Shown piece after piece: positions 44,201-51,955 of a DNA stretch of 64,000 bases. A program made the translations under genes and the position numbers. Position 1 is the stretch's first letter. Each line of letters starts with the position of its first letter. The DNA comes from Xiphophorus maculatus. Its lineage: Eukaryota > Chordata > Actinopteri > Cyprinodontiformes > Poeciliidae. Location: NCBI RefSeq assembly GCF_002775205.1, contig NC_036444.1, forward strand, positions 496,001-560,000, read 5' to 3'. The notes beneath the pieces were generated by a model. That model was not told where the DNA came from. It did not search any database and was given only the letters and a program-made list of their open reading frames with translations.

Positions 44201-46571
44201 TCCAGGGCAAAGGTCGCAGCTGCTGATAGATGAGCTTTAATGTTCTTCCTTCCCAAACTCTCATTCATCTGCATTTTAGATTGAAATGATTTATTTTCAT
44301 CCGTTTGATGCATCAGAAACACAACATGGAGTTCTCGTTTTATTTCAAACTTTATCCAACCTTTTAATCCCAACGGCTTTAATAAGTTACAATTTTAAGT
44401 GGAAATGTGGCACAAATTGGTTTATTTATCTAAACAACAAACGCAGGATGACATAACTCTTAATCTCACAAGATATTTTAGATTAATTCAGTTTATTTAC
44501 AGTCGACATTCACACCGCTTCACTTTCTCCACATCTGGCTTCGTTCCAGACTTTTTCCAGAACTTCTTAACTCCTGATGCCTCGTTCTGACAATGTGGGA
44601 CCAACTTTACTTTGGCAAATGGATTCAAAATGGAAAACTAAGAAAAGACGTGCATAAGTATCCCACCCTTTGCCATAAAGAGCTGATCTGTTCCCACTGA
44701 TCCCAGTGAGACGTTTCTTCAGACCAAACGGAGGCCAGCTGATTGGACTTAACCTGTCGCTGAGGTCAGAGGTCAAACATGAAGCCAGTGACCTGAATGC
44801 CAGGCGTCGTGGATCAGCAAGGTGTGAATACTTGGATTAGTCGGCTGTGGCGTGTTTGTGCTGCGCCGCCCGTCAGACAGTAACGTTGATCTAATCTGAT
44901 CTTCTTAGATCAGATTAGCTCTAATCTGATCAGATTAGCTTCCTGTTAGCCAGCTGGAGCAGTTAGCCTGCAGTTAGCTCACACTTAGCCACACGGCAAC
45001 AATGAGTTTTCAGATTGAGTAAATATTTAAACCAGGTGTAAATAATAATAATAATTACTGTTGATGTCAGAGTGTTAACTCTGTGACCTGCTGGCTTTCC
45101 TCCAGAGATGCTGGTCTTTTTCATCACCAGGCTGCCCAAGTTACTGCCTGTTCAAAATACACTGAAGCGTCACACCGCATGATAATCATGCTGCAGACTA
45201 AATGTATTTGGAAGCATTTGTTCTGAATTTATTTTCAACCTCAACATTTAGAGTAGTTTTATTTACTCTGGAAAACGATGAAATATTTCTACGTTATTTG
45301 GAAAATAATCTCCTATTTCTGGGGCTCACATGTGCAGGACAGTCGCTCCATCAGAGCGCAGAGGCTACATCTTTGGCTACATCTTTCCAGACTAGAAGCT
45401 GCTGTTTCTTATTTCCAACACTGTGATGCGGCTGATTGTCGGGTTTGAGAAGCTGGACTACAGCGTGACGAAGAGGAGCTACGAAGTCCAGAGGAAGACC
45501 CGAGAGAGACGGAGAGTCTCATCCCCAACGCGTCTCATCAGCCGGCCACACAAAACCACACATAGATACATATGGAAAGCCAACAGTGCCACAAAACACC
45601 ACTTTGACCCCACATCTGAATAAATGTCATTTTTGGCGTTTTGATTGAATTTTCTCTATTTTGGAGCGTTTTGAGTCAAACTGCCTGCGACAGACTGGCG
45701 ACCTGTCCAGGTGACCCCGCCTCTCGCCCGAAACGTTTGCTGGAGAGGCAGCAGCTCCCTAACCCAACCCCACTAGGGACAAGAGTGTAAGAAAATGGAT
45801 GGAGTCAAACTGTGATTTTTGAGAATTTTTTAAATTGAAGTGTGACAAAAGTGGCACTTTTGGCTTTCCATAAACAGTCATGCAAGTGTGATGCACCTGG
45901 CTCACAGAACGGCGCATCTAACTCACTCAAGGCCAACACGCACAATGCAACACGCACACACACACACCTGCCTGCGTTCTAAACGATGCAGCAGAAAAAC
46001 CGAGCCGACCTTTAGGAGCGACCTCTCCGGTTCCACGCTGCTTTCTGACATCAGCAGTCTGGGAGTTCATGTTGTTATTCTCTGTATTTTCAGAGCAACA
46101 TTTGAATATATTTTCCTATAAATCTGCATTTTTCTATCAGCAGGCGACACTCGGACAGCCTGAATTATTTTACAGCAGAAGATACTGGACTGCTCTCTGA
46201 TTGGCCGCCTGCCAGAGAGGCTTCAGCTGATTTAGGAGGAGGAGGAGGAGGAGGAGGAAGAAGCTGAATGTTTGACCAGTCCTGGATTACAGATCAGTGA
46301 TTACTGGGATGAAGGAAAGCTGAGAGTGGGATAAGAGGCAGGATTAACAGGAAATTAGCTGCACTTCATTAAAGTGAACAAACTGACTGAAAGGTCAAAG
46401 TGTTGAGGTCCTAAAGGTCAAAGTGTTGAGGTCCTAAAGGTCGCCTCTGACCGGCTGCCATCTTTCTCTGTGTTGCAGAGCATTTCAGAGGAGATGTTCT
46501 ACCAGCTGAGCAACATGCTGCCTCAGATCTTCCGTGTCTCTTCCACTCTGACGCTCACCTCAAAGCACTGA
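20877..46571 (+). CDS. ferry3: FERRY complex subunit 3 (C12orf4 homologue), complete (13 coding exons, 552 aa)
   Basis: FERRY3 is a subunit of the five-protein Rab5 effector complex that carries mRNAs and ribosomes on early endosomes. Coding exons: 20877-21057, 21754-21899, 23457-23638, 24207-24306, 24404-24528, 24738-24844, 24930-25127, 26047-26175, 26818-26886, 26961-27163, 43316-43373, 43986-44053, 46479-46571. The 552 codons plus stop equal the human length as I recall it. Recognisable blocks are [13 protein letters not shown] near the N-terminus, [40 protein letters not shown], and the C-terminal [35 protein letters not shown] and [20 protein letters not shown]. All borders are GT-AG in phase. 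The start at 20877 gives the short basic N-terminus (MKRSRSK); an in-frame ATG at 20817 is possible only if no acceptor at 20865 is used. Intron 10 (16.2 kb) holds a nested transposon stack. An AATAAA follows the stop at 46863. Confidence 0.93.
25706..25742. repeat. Perfect 17-bp hairpin with 3-nt loop in ferry3 intron 7
   Basis: gcattcatctgatgctg and cagcatcagatgaatgc are exact reverse complements separated by cta. A twofold cagcagcaggtgtgtt direct repeat follows at 25743-25780. No gene is implied. Confidence 0.85.
27408..27480. mobile_element. hAT terminal fragment in ferry3 intron 10
   Basis: cagggtttcccccagagaac is the hAT-type terminal repeat whose reverse complement closes the elements at 6846 and 58729. 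No matching right end is evident nearby. Confidence 0.45.
29569..32024 (-). CDS. LINE ORF2, 3' part: reverse transcriptase, RNase H, zinc knuckle
   Basis: The open frame runs upstream to the BEL/Pao insertion; the first in-frame Met is at 32013, giving 814 aa. The RT catalytic box FADDGAIW lies near residue 240 of that segment. RNase H follows (YTDASKS near 530, then TGEMMGI, CSDSSS and [11 protein letters not shown]), giving the D-E-D-D set. A Cys-His knuckle ([17 protein letters not shown]) is near 740. No stop or frameshift is seen. The upstream endonuclease part (38902-40178) is in phase with it once the insertion and one 5-bp TSD copy are set aside. Confidence 0.88.
32025..32395 (+). repeat. 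BEL/Pao 5' LTR (371 bp)
   Basis: It starts tgttaaaag and ends cttctaca. It contains a 36-nt CA-rich tract at 32231-32266 and AATAAA at 32283-32288. The 8-bp excess over the 3' LTR is entirely in the CA tract. Confidence 0.95.
32398..32414 (+). other. BEL/Pao primer-binding site, tRNA-Tyr
   Basis: tggtccttcgagccgga, two bases after the LTR, is the exact complement of the 3' end of vertebrate tRNA-Tyr plus CCA (tccggctcgaaggacca). The tRNA sequence is from general knowledge. Confidence 0.85.
32438..38491 (+). CDS. BEL/Pao gag-pol polyprotein, 2017 aa, uninterrupted
   Basis: Residues 1-600 are gag, with a Pro/Gln-rich stretch. Zinc knuckles lie near 630-690 ([35 protein letters not shown]). 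An aspartic protease motif (LLDDGS) is near 745. The reverse transcriptase has [10 protein letters not shown] near 1087 and FYVDNCLQS near 1165, with Asn in the last YxDD position. RNase H follows ([10 protein letters not shown] near 1347; WTDSTT near 1421). The integrase has an HHCC finger near 1645-1690 ([18 protein letters not shown]) and a DDE core ([25 protein letters not shown] near 1718-1830). The C-terminal 150 residues resemble the domain that ends BEL/Pao integrases ([18 protein letters not shown]). The domain order fits BEL/Pao. The frame is complete, so it may still be active. Confidence 0.95.
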   Translation: MATSQDNASQEKGHKHSPRPRRSRKLPGHLAEYDHDLPDPEESESSTSSSSEEPDKDKKQRWDKMEAVWGSVLEAMNEMQVTMKETSGALTKRVEQLERTCKSCSPLLPHSHAQQHGRAESLPAFLPHPSSVDIYSSHTRDQLNIMAPARQDNRTPVNLLRPVEPAASFSSLKASPRVQTAPWPVPQPDVLTAPPHMLQSPSASQPWTNTAFQPVGQSVPSPVPQPRGPPVYPAIQPASLPAPPPRVNHVIQPALQPDIQVSQSMQLGKLEPQQAQSLYSQRYQHPQLPSCVNQLHPAPSYNLAAASATPLHQPPERVAAQQNYSQHYAVPPADFPRHYSVAYPSPPAEYQPTASLPSTAEVNQPKLLEMIVASSYGIPKPRLVTFKSGRESEFALLKKGLDSLLGPHAHLTEDYKYHILLDHLEHPCALQVARRYIHDRTPYTSAIRALEQRYGQPRQLIQSELSAILNCSPVKAGDPQAFEDFSLAVSSLVGLLSTMDDVAASELQCGSHVDRLLTKLPPSYRDSFIEYCITRGIIRTGSSRTYNMYDLSEWLERKSHVLQLSRQATQPQSSDRPRLERSNFRAPTGSKAQSKSASIYYGSDPAQIQPKADTVNPSSPSKKKQKFKPYCPYCDGTEHYLSGCVDFKKLDLTAVATWLKDKSKCWRCGRKHTPEQCTLKKPCTTCGEQHLLVLHDLAEARRRDPNILTVSTSRVFLGPVSHSGRVMLKVVPIQLHHQRKSLDTYALLDDGSEKTIILPAAVKLLGLSPEEETLSLRTIRQDVIQIKGGNVSFQVSPKAQPKLRYKITQAFTAQQLSLAEQSCPVELLKEKYHHLQQVQLEGFKQIQPLVLIGSDNAHLITPVRPVRRGPARAPVAVCTKLGWAIQGPSSSMPTQQGDMHCLNISCLSPAEALHQDVQRLWQLDAPIHRPEKEVTRSKEDREAIAMLETKTIRMSVDGVERYATPLLRKKDFPRMHVPPEVVKGLLRSTERKLIKRPDLAHTYNQEIKKLVDSGYVVKLTPEEIHSSTESWYVPHHMVHHNNKARVVFNCSFEFQGTVLNYYLLPGPPLGPTLLGVLLRFRQYPVAVSGDIKAMFHQIRLLPEDCPLLRFLWRDGETERLPDVYEWRVLPFGTTCSPCCATFALQRHVKEHQDTHKDIYESVHTAFYVDNCLQSLSDPQEAKLLINRMRELLLQGGFEIRQWASNLPEVVAHLPSTARSESCELWLNFNSLDPQESTLGLSWHCPTDVLGYKHRPVSYTTVTLRNIYKVLASQYDPLGYICPYTTRAKLIVQALWSTERGWDEPIEGNLLQSWIEWEEELSNLQQISIPRCYSPHSITGATNEVHIFCDASERSYGAVAYLRATEQQAHISTSFIMARSRVAPRKQVSIPRLELCAALTGAQLAKVLQTELSLPLHSIYLWTDSTTVLQWIQSSSCRYKVFVGTRICEIQELTSSEQWGYVNSDENPADDITRGKPLSELTISSRWSQGPHFLTQTPDTWPKPPTEFPDCGSEELRKTAFCSFTSISQNLPDPAQSTSLEDLALATHQSLHGTAATSFTAAERLEAETQLLRSAQKDSFPEEVRALQAGDSVRSTSRLSALSPEYDSISGLIRVGGRLRQAIDVDPDSIHPVVLAPDHPLTRLLIKHYDSQLLHPGAERLYAEIRRTYWILRGRQAIKKHQYQCVDCRRWRASPSTPKMADLPSARLRLYKPPFWSTGVDCFGPYLVKIGRRREKRWGIIYKCLTTRCVHLDLLPSLDTDSFLMSLRRFIARRGKPYELWSDRGTNFRGGHKELQSAFENMAPVLQQQLAKQTINFNFNPPHAPHFGGAWEREIRSVKSALQVVLKDQVVAEEVLLTALMEVEGILNSKPLGYASSDVADPDPITPNLLLMGRRDAGLPQAVYGPHDALSKRRWQHSQVVIDHFWKRFIQNYLPGLQLRQKWRKSTDNTAVGQIVMIADSNLPRGLWPVGTIAKVFPGTDGVVRAAEVKVKDSLYIRPVTKLVELPEVPEDLDRPSN
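38534..38896 (+). repeat. BEL/Pao 3' LTR (363 bp)
   Basis: Matches the 5' LTR base for base as read by eye, apart from a CA tract 8 nt shorter (38740-38767). AATAAA is at 38784-38789. The preceding polypurine tract is weak (acaggggcggc). Confidence 0.95.
38902..40178 (-). pseudogene. LINE ORF2, 5' part: APE endonuclease, two apparent frameshifts
   Basis: The frame starts at 40178 ([10 protein letters not shown]) with QETWLKPEL and [11 protein letters not shown] typical of APE endonucleases. The frame shifts near 39860 (a run of A) and near 39765 (a run of G). It then continues ([12 protein letters not shown]; a spacer with TPW-like PWWTKECD) to the BEL/Pao insertion at 38901. Each break is one small indel next to a homopolymer, so decay or base-calling error could explain it. 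Confidence 0.82.
40310..41342 (-). pseudogene. LINE ORF1, gag-like with three CCHC knuckles, one apparent frameshift
   Basis: The likely start is the ATG at 41342 (MTTKADGG); the frame remains open upstream only because it runs into the foldback element. An acidic N-terminus precedes a central domain and knuckles [27 protein letters not shown] and [15 protein letters not shown]. The frame shifts by one base near 40530, at gaggaaaaaggc. It continues as [13 protein letters not shown]...ITYAEATKS, the usual gag C-terminus of such elements, to 40310. ORF2 begins 132 bp downstream. Confidence 0.82.
41378..42280. mobile_element. Foldback (long inverted repeat) element in the LINE 5'UTR, containing a LINE fragment
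   Basis: Left arm from 41378 (ctacggtggccgacaggtgc) and right arm ending 42280 (its reverse complement) are near-perfect inverted repeats. They converge on ccagatgcaagattcagaga (42011-42030) and its complement (42059-42078), with a 28-nt loop. The flanks repeat gaat (41374-41377 and 42281-42284), and removal restores a continuous LINE 5'UTR. Without the inserted LINE fragment it is about 430 bp. The right arm is longer through a ~45-bp internal duplication (tttgtttgctgcattt twice). It has no coding capacity of its own; superfamily not assigned. Confidence 0.85.
41553..42010 (-). mobile_element. 5'-truncated LINE fragment inside the foldback element
   Basis: The fragment is flanked by ccagatgcaagattc at 41538-41552 and 42011-42025 (15-bp TSD). 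On the minus strand it encodes the last ~75 residues of a related ORF2 ([17 protein letters not shown], ending [11 protein letters not shown], like [12 protein letters not shown] in the main LINE; stop at 41797). A 3'UTR with ggcggtaatg and gttgccaaccgccaata follows, then a GAA-repeat tail at 41553-41564. Confidence 0.88.
45679..45805 (+). mobile_element. LINE-type 3' tail relic
   Basis: gactggcgacctgtccaggt, a cctctcgcccg-like stretch and the ending aaaatggatgga form a familiar fish LINE/RTE 3' end. It lies in ferry3 intron 12. Family assignment is from memory. Confidence 0.5.
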
Positions 46572-47335
46572 TGAGGAAAACCATTCCCAATGAGCCCAGA
46601 TCACGGCCCGATGAGCCCAGGTCACGACCCGATGAGCCCAGGTCATCAGGAATGGTTTTCACAGCTGCAGCAGAGCGGAGATCCCGGTCAGACTCTCATC
46701 CGTCCAGATTTCTGGAGTTGAAACAGAAAACCTGAAAGCTTTGAAACGAAATGAATGAAAATGTTTTTCTGCCTGACGGATCGCTGATGGTCCACCAGAC
46801 ATCATCAGAACCAGAACATCCTCGTTCCTGAGCCGGTTTGGTTCTGCATCAGACGTTTGGTGAATAAATCCTTCTGGAGAACATTTGGTTCCTCCACAGT
46901 TCCTCCCGCTGGTTCAACAGAAACCTGCAGAACCGGGTCCGGACCGGAGAGGTTCTGGTTCTGATCCGCTTTCATCTCTTCCAGCTTCTGGAAAGATACG
47001 TTTTTTGGATGAACTGATTGTTTTTTCCAGGGAAATTTGATTTGAGCTTCCTGGATTCATCTCATTCTGGCTGCTGATCTAAAAGGAACGCAGCCGGTTC
47101 CACTGGGGATCAACACGAACTGGGACGCTCCCCAGCCAGACTTCTGCACTACTTAAGCAAATCATTTCATATTTTCACCTTCCTAAAATCACGAGCCGAG
47201 TCATTTTTAGCCAAAATTATATTTGCAAAAAATTATTTGGTCCGTTATTTTAGGAATATTCAACGATTCAGATGTTCCTTCCCTCCAACAGTAGGTGGCA
47301 CTGTTCCTAAATACAGAGGAGGAACAAACTGGAGA

Positions 47336-47336
<1 letters not shown>

Positions 47337-47373
<37 letters not shown>
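47337..47373. repeat. CA microsatellite
   Basis: About 37 nt of uninterrupted CA, just after cagtaggtggcactg (a near match to the CTCF core) at 47289-47303. Confidence 0.95.
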
Positions 47374-47375
<2 letters not shown>

Positions 47376-48315
47376 CTCCCCACTTTCATGATCTGAACAA
47401 GCATCGATCCACCTGGGATTATTTTTCTGCTTCTGCCCTCAGTGAGTCCATAAAGATATTTACTGTATTTCTAATTAATGTTTTATTAATAATAATAATA
47501 ATAAAGTCGGAGAGCTCAGCTGTGCGTTCTTCATGGATGCAGGGAAACTGGATGATGGAGGTTTCTGGTTCTGATCGGACCTGTTCAGCCTCTCTGCTGG
47601 TGTAATGAAGATTATTTATCAATATTCGGCTGTCAAGTTATGATCCACATGAGGCCCTAAACCCCAGCTAAGTTCGGGCCTAATTAAAGATGGCAGCCAG
47701 GCCGTAAACAAGATGGCCGACAGAGTGATGTCGTTGTTCTGCAGGTTTGTTTCCAGGCTCTAATGTTTGGTTGGGTGCCAGAGGATCCATGAGTGGCTCA
47801 CAGCGGCAAAACGCCGAGCCGCCAGGAACTGCAGAGTTTCTCAATATTCAAACATTTTCTTACCCGGCTGAAAAAGATCCTGAATGACCAGGACAAAATC
47901 AACGTGAAGCAACCATTTCCAATAAAACCTGGCTCTGTTTCACTGCGGAGACGGGAGTGAAACATTAAATCGCTCCAGGCTGTAGTGAAATCCCTGCTGT
48001 TCTCACTGGTTCTGCTCCAGGTTTGCTCCTGTTAAACTGAGTTGTTTCCTTCCACTGTCACCACATGCTTTCTCAGGAGGAGCGGTTCCAAAGTTACAGG
48101 AAGGTTCTGTTTTTGTGTTGCTGCCTGGTTCTTCATGAGAGACAGAACTTCACGTCTTTATTTTTATCTGCTAGGACTTTCAATAAGAATCATTTCTGAG
48201 GTTTACTCTCTGGACGTAACCAAACATCAGCTTTGGTTGAATCTTCCATTTCATCGCCGCCTTTTATTATTTCAGTATATTATTTTTTCCATTTTTCAGG
48301 ATTTTATTTTTGTTT

Positions 48316-48740
48316 AGTTTACTCTCACTTTTTTAAATCACACATTAACTTATTTTCCTCCTAATATTTTTTCTTTGCATTTTCTCCACTCCTGTTTTCT
48401 TCGTTCCATTTACAATTTTTCTCATGTTCTTTTTTCTTTTTTCTTCTGACTCTTTTTAAGAGTTAAAATGAAAAAGTTGGGAGGCGATCCAGAGTCAGCT
48501 TTTGTGACCACAAGTGGGAAGGAAAACCTGCAGAGTCGGCCAGCGTTGACCACTAGGAGAGCAGCTGACCCTGAATCTCCTCCCGGTTTTTATTTCAGCT
48601 CTTAAAAAGATTCAGAGAGAAAAAGAACAAAGAAATCTGTAAATGCAAAGGAGAAAACAGGAGTGGAGAAAATGCAGAGAGAAAATATTTGGAGGAAAAT
48701 AAGTCAAAGTATGATTTAAAAAAACGTGACAGTAATTACT
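48316..48740. mobile_element. Foldback/MITE-like inverted repeat element
   Basis: Arms 48316-48463 and 48597-48740 are imperfect reverse complements (for example cattttctccactcctgttt versus aaacaggagtggagaaaatg) around a ~130-bp centre. No ORF is present. Exact termini and TSD are not resolved. Confidence 0.7.
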
Positions 48741-48859
48741 AATTATTAAAGGCAAAATATGAGAAAAGAGAAAAAATAAAAAGGAAATTAATAGAGTGAG
48801 AGAACTCAGTAGCGCCTCCTCTGGCTGCAGCTCTGAACAACTTCAGCTCTGCTAGATGG

Positions 48860-49135
48860 ATGGAAAACATCTGGGAACATCAGCTTTCAAGTCTTTCCAA
48901 AGATTCTCCGTTGGATTCAGATATGGCCTTTGACTAGGCCATTCTAATTCCTGGATCAGCTCTGGTCTAAACATATCTCTGAGTGTTCAGGCTGGTTGTT
49001 GAGTTTGAAAGTGAACTTTGACCCCGTCTCAGTTCCTCTGCTGGTTTTCCTCGAGGATCGTCCTGATTAGCTCCATCCATCTCCCCACCACCTCTGACCT
49101 GCTTCCCACAGCATGATGCTGCCACCTCTGTGTTG
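48860..49135 (-). pseudogene. Decayed Tc1/mariner-like transposase fragment
   Basis: The minus strand has gtggcagcatcatgctgtgg (the GGSIMLW region of Tc1 transposases) and, further on, a stretch reading YLNPTENLWKDLK, similar to the PDLNPIEHLW block. The frame is broken throughout. A relic of the same general kind may occur near 62640-62770. Confidence 0.5.
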
Positions 49136-50039
49136 TCAGTGGTATGTGTGGGTGATATTCAGAGCTAGTTTTCTGTTTTGGTAACAACACAGTTTTATTT
49201 AGTTATGAGAGTAGAAGGAGACACCATATTTTAATTTCACTTTTCAACTTTGGATGTAAAATTAATGAGTTTTAAAGTCAAGATTAGAATTAAGTCTTAA
49301 TTTTGTGCTTCAAATTTTTATTTAGAACATACAAAAATCATAACAATTAAGATTAAAAATCATAATTAGGAGTTTCAAAGTAAGCTTGACTGCAATCTTT
49401 GACTTAAAATCAATTATGAGAAAAGTCATAATTTGAGATTCAAAGTCATAATATTGAGCCATAAAATTATGACTAGTCAAAATGTTGACTTTAAAAGTGC
49501 CCATTTTGGGATGCTATGTCATGGTTTGACTTGCAAAGGCAGATTTAACAGACAGAAACGTTCAAAGTTATAATTATAAATTAAAATCGTATTATCATAA
49601 CATATTAGGCTCCTTTTTTAATTATTTCATTTCTAAAAATAGCAACATCAGCCTGGTTGATCTGGATTATGTTACAGCACGAATAAACCAGGTTCTGGTG
49701 GTATTTACTTGTTTGCATTCATATCTGTAATTTTCTATCAGCTTTTTGTTACCACTTCCGGTTGGGGCCACATTTTTTTGGCGTACAAAAGAAAAGCTTG
49801 TGGACGGCGGTTGTAAGATCATTTAACATTTACTGCAGTGCCTCTTGTTTAATGTGGAAAAATAGGGTTTCTTACACATATGTAAAATCACGGACGCATC
49901 TGCTTAACAGTTTGTTTATTAATCAGCGAATAAAGCGTTGTTTAATTTTTGTGGCCTTATTTTGAAAATCCACGCCGGATGTCGCTTTCCACAGCAACAG
50001 TAGCTTGACGGCTGTTGTCACAGCTGGGTACTTGGCTCG

Positions 50040-50413
50040 TGGAAGTTGAGCAACAGCCGTCTGGACCGAGCGAGTCGCGGCGTGGATTTCCAGGAGCCCC
50101 GCAGAATCCACGGAGAAGGTTCGGCTCAGGAAAGTCCATCACCACGGTTCCGAATCCCATCTGTGAAGGTACCGGTCTCATTTAAACCCCGGGCTGCTCG
50201 TTGTTCGGTACTTTCTAACTTAACCGTTAGTGTTGAAACTTGTTCATTGAGTCTTTTTCCAACCATCCGCCGCCTTCAAACCGCAGGCTACAGATTCATC
50301 ATTTAACCCATATATGGTCGCTCGGTGCCGTCCTTCCTTCTTCTCCTTTAAACCCGGTTCGGCTGAGACCCGCAGTAGACGTGAGGGATCGCGGTGGAGC
50401 CTGCGGCTAAAAG
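50040..50413 (+). promoter_or_regulatory. GC-rich candidate promoter / non-coding first exon of slc45a3
   Basis: A CpG-rich block stands out from AT-rich flanks and carries two good plus-strand donors (gaag|gtaccg with exon end 50167; aaaag|gtgagc with exon end 50413). slc45a3 needs an upstream exon, because its start-codon exon opens at an acceptor (ctcctcag, exon start 55929). Linking the two is inference. Confidence 0.45.
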
Positions 50414-51611
50414 GTGAGCGGTTAGCCCGCTTCCAGCCGCCGCAGCGTGGTGCTTTCTGAAATTTGTCCGCTCGGCGGCGCCGAACACCGGGCTCCGTGC
50501 TCGCTGACGCCTCTGAGTGCCATGATGGCAGAAAGTGATCCGAACCGGACCAGGGGAAAGGTTCTTGTCTGTGTGGCGGGTCGCCGTAGCCCGCTGTTTG
50601 ACACATGGAGGTCTGGGAGGTCGTGGAGAGGAGACCCCCGTGGAAAGTTACAAACTCCTCTAGGACTGAAAGTGCTGCTGTTTCGATGAACAGACCCACC
50701 ATCCTGCTGGTACTGAACCGGACCGGCAGAACATTTATGATTGTTAGAGTATTTCACCAAAAAAAAGCAAGTGTGAAGCTTTGAATCGATACCGAGAGCA
50801 GGTCTGAAGGAGGTCCGTGTGAGCATCCCCAAAATCCCTAAAAACGATCTTTGATTGGTAATTAGAATGAATATCAGTTAATTAACTCACAATAACGCCT
50901 TTGTTGGGCCAAAAAGACATCAGTAAATCCAATTTAAATCTAATTTGGTATATTGAATAGATATTAAGCTCAAACGTCCAGAGGAAGCTGATGAATCAAA
51001 GTCACTGATTCATTCTGCTGACAGAAGCTGCTCAGATATCAGCAATGGCCGGTTTTTAATTGTTTTTTTTATGTGAAATTAACACAAACATTACAAGTAG
51101 TTTTTTAATGTCAAGATGTTTTAGATATTTAACCTTCTTTAATGAATGTTTTTTCTAAGTTATTTCATTAAGAAAGTCAGCCAGAAAGTTTCTTTTCAAT
51201 TCTTTTTCAGATAAAACATTATAAATGATTTGTTATTAATATTAAGAAGTGCTTATACCAGCAGCTTTTTAGGATGTAAAAGATGAAAGCATGAGCTACA
51301 CATTATAAGATCGAATTTCAAGAATTAATTGATCTTCAGGTGAGTTTTTGTCAGACTTACACTTTAACAGTAATCTGTTAATAACAGTTAATAACAGTCC
51401 TGTTATTAACTAGAACAGCAAAATATAGCATTCTCAGTAGTTTTATTTTATTTATCTGCACATTTCTATCTGCAACAGCAACAGATTCAGCAGTTTCACA
51501 TCTCTGCTGAAATCTGCTCTGTTTTCAGATCATCATCTGCTGAAAACAGAGCAGAGATTGACCCCAAAACCCCCAGGCCTTCAGCAGCCAAACTTCATGA
51601 GGGGAGAATCC

Positions 51612-51955
51612 TGCATATTATTACACATTATTCAACTATTATTACTCCATTATTACATCATTATTACACATTATTCAACTATTATTACTCCATTATTACA
51701 TCATTATTACACATTATTAAACTATTATTACTCCATTATTACATCATTATTACACATTATTAAACTATTATTACTCCATTATTACATCATTATTACACAT
51801 TATTAAACTATTATTACTCCATTATTACATCATTATTACACATTATTAAACTATTATTACTCCATTATTACATCATTATTACACATTATTAAACTATTAT
51901 TACTCTATTACTACATCATTATATTACTATTAAACCATTATTAAGCCATTATTAC
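51612..51955. repeat. 43-bp AT-rich minisatellite, about 8 copies
   Basis: The unit ctattattactccattatta continues as catcattattacacattatt plus aaa. Copies are near-identical, with decay at the right edge. Confidence 0.93.

Larger units (their letters stand above)
46572..50039. other. ferry3 3'UTR and intergenic region
   Basis: The ferry3 3'UTR follows the stop, with AATAAA at 46863-46868. Beyond it are a CA tract (47337-47373), a long inverted-repeat element (48316-48740), a Tc1-like relic (48860-49135) and an AT-rich stretch with many degenerate aagtcataatt phrases (49200-49520). No gene is supported. Confidence 0.6.
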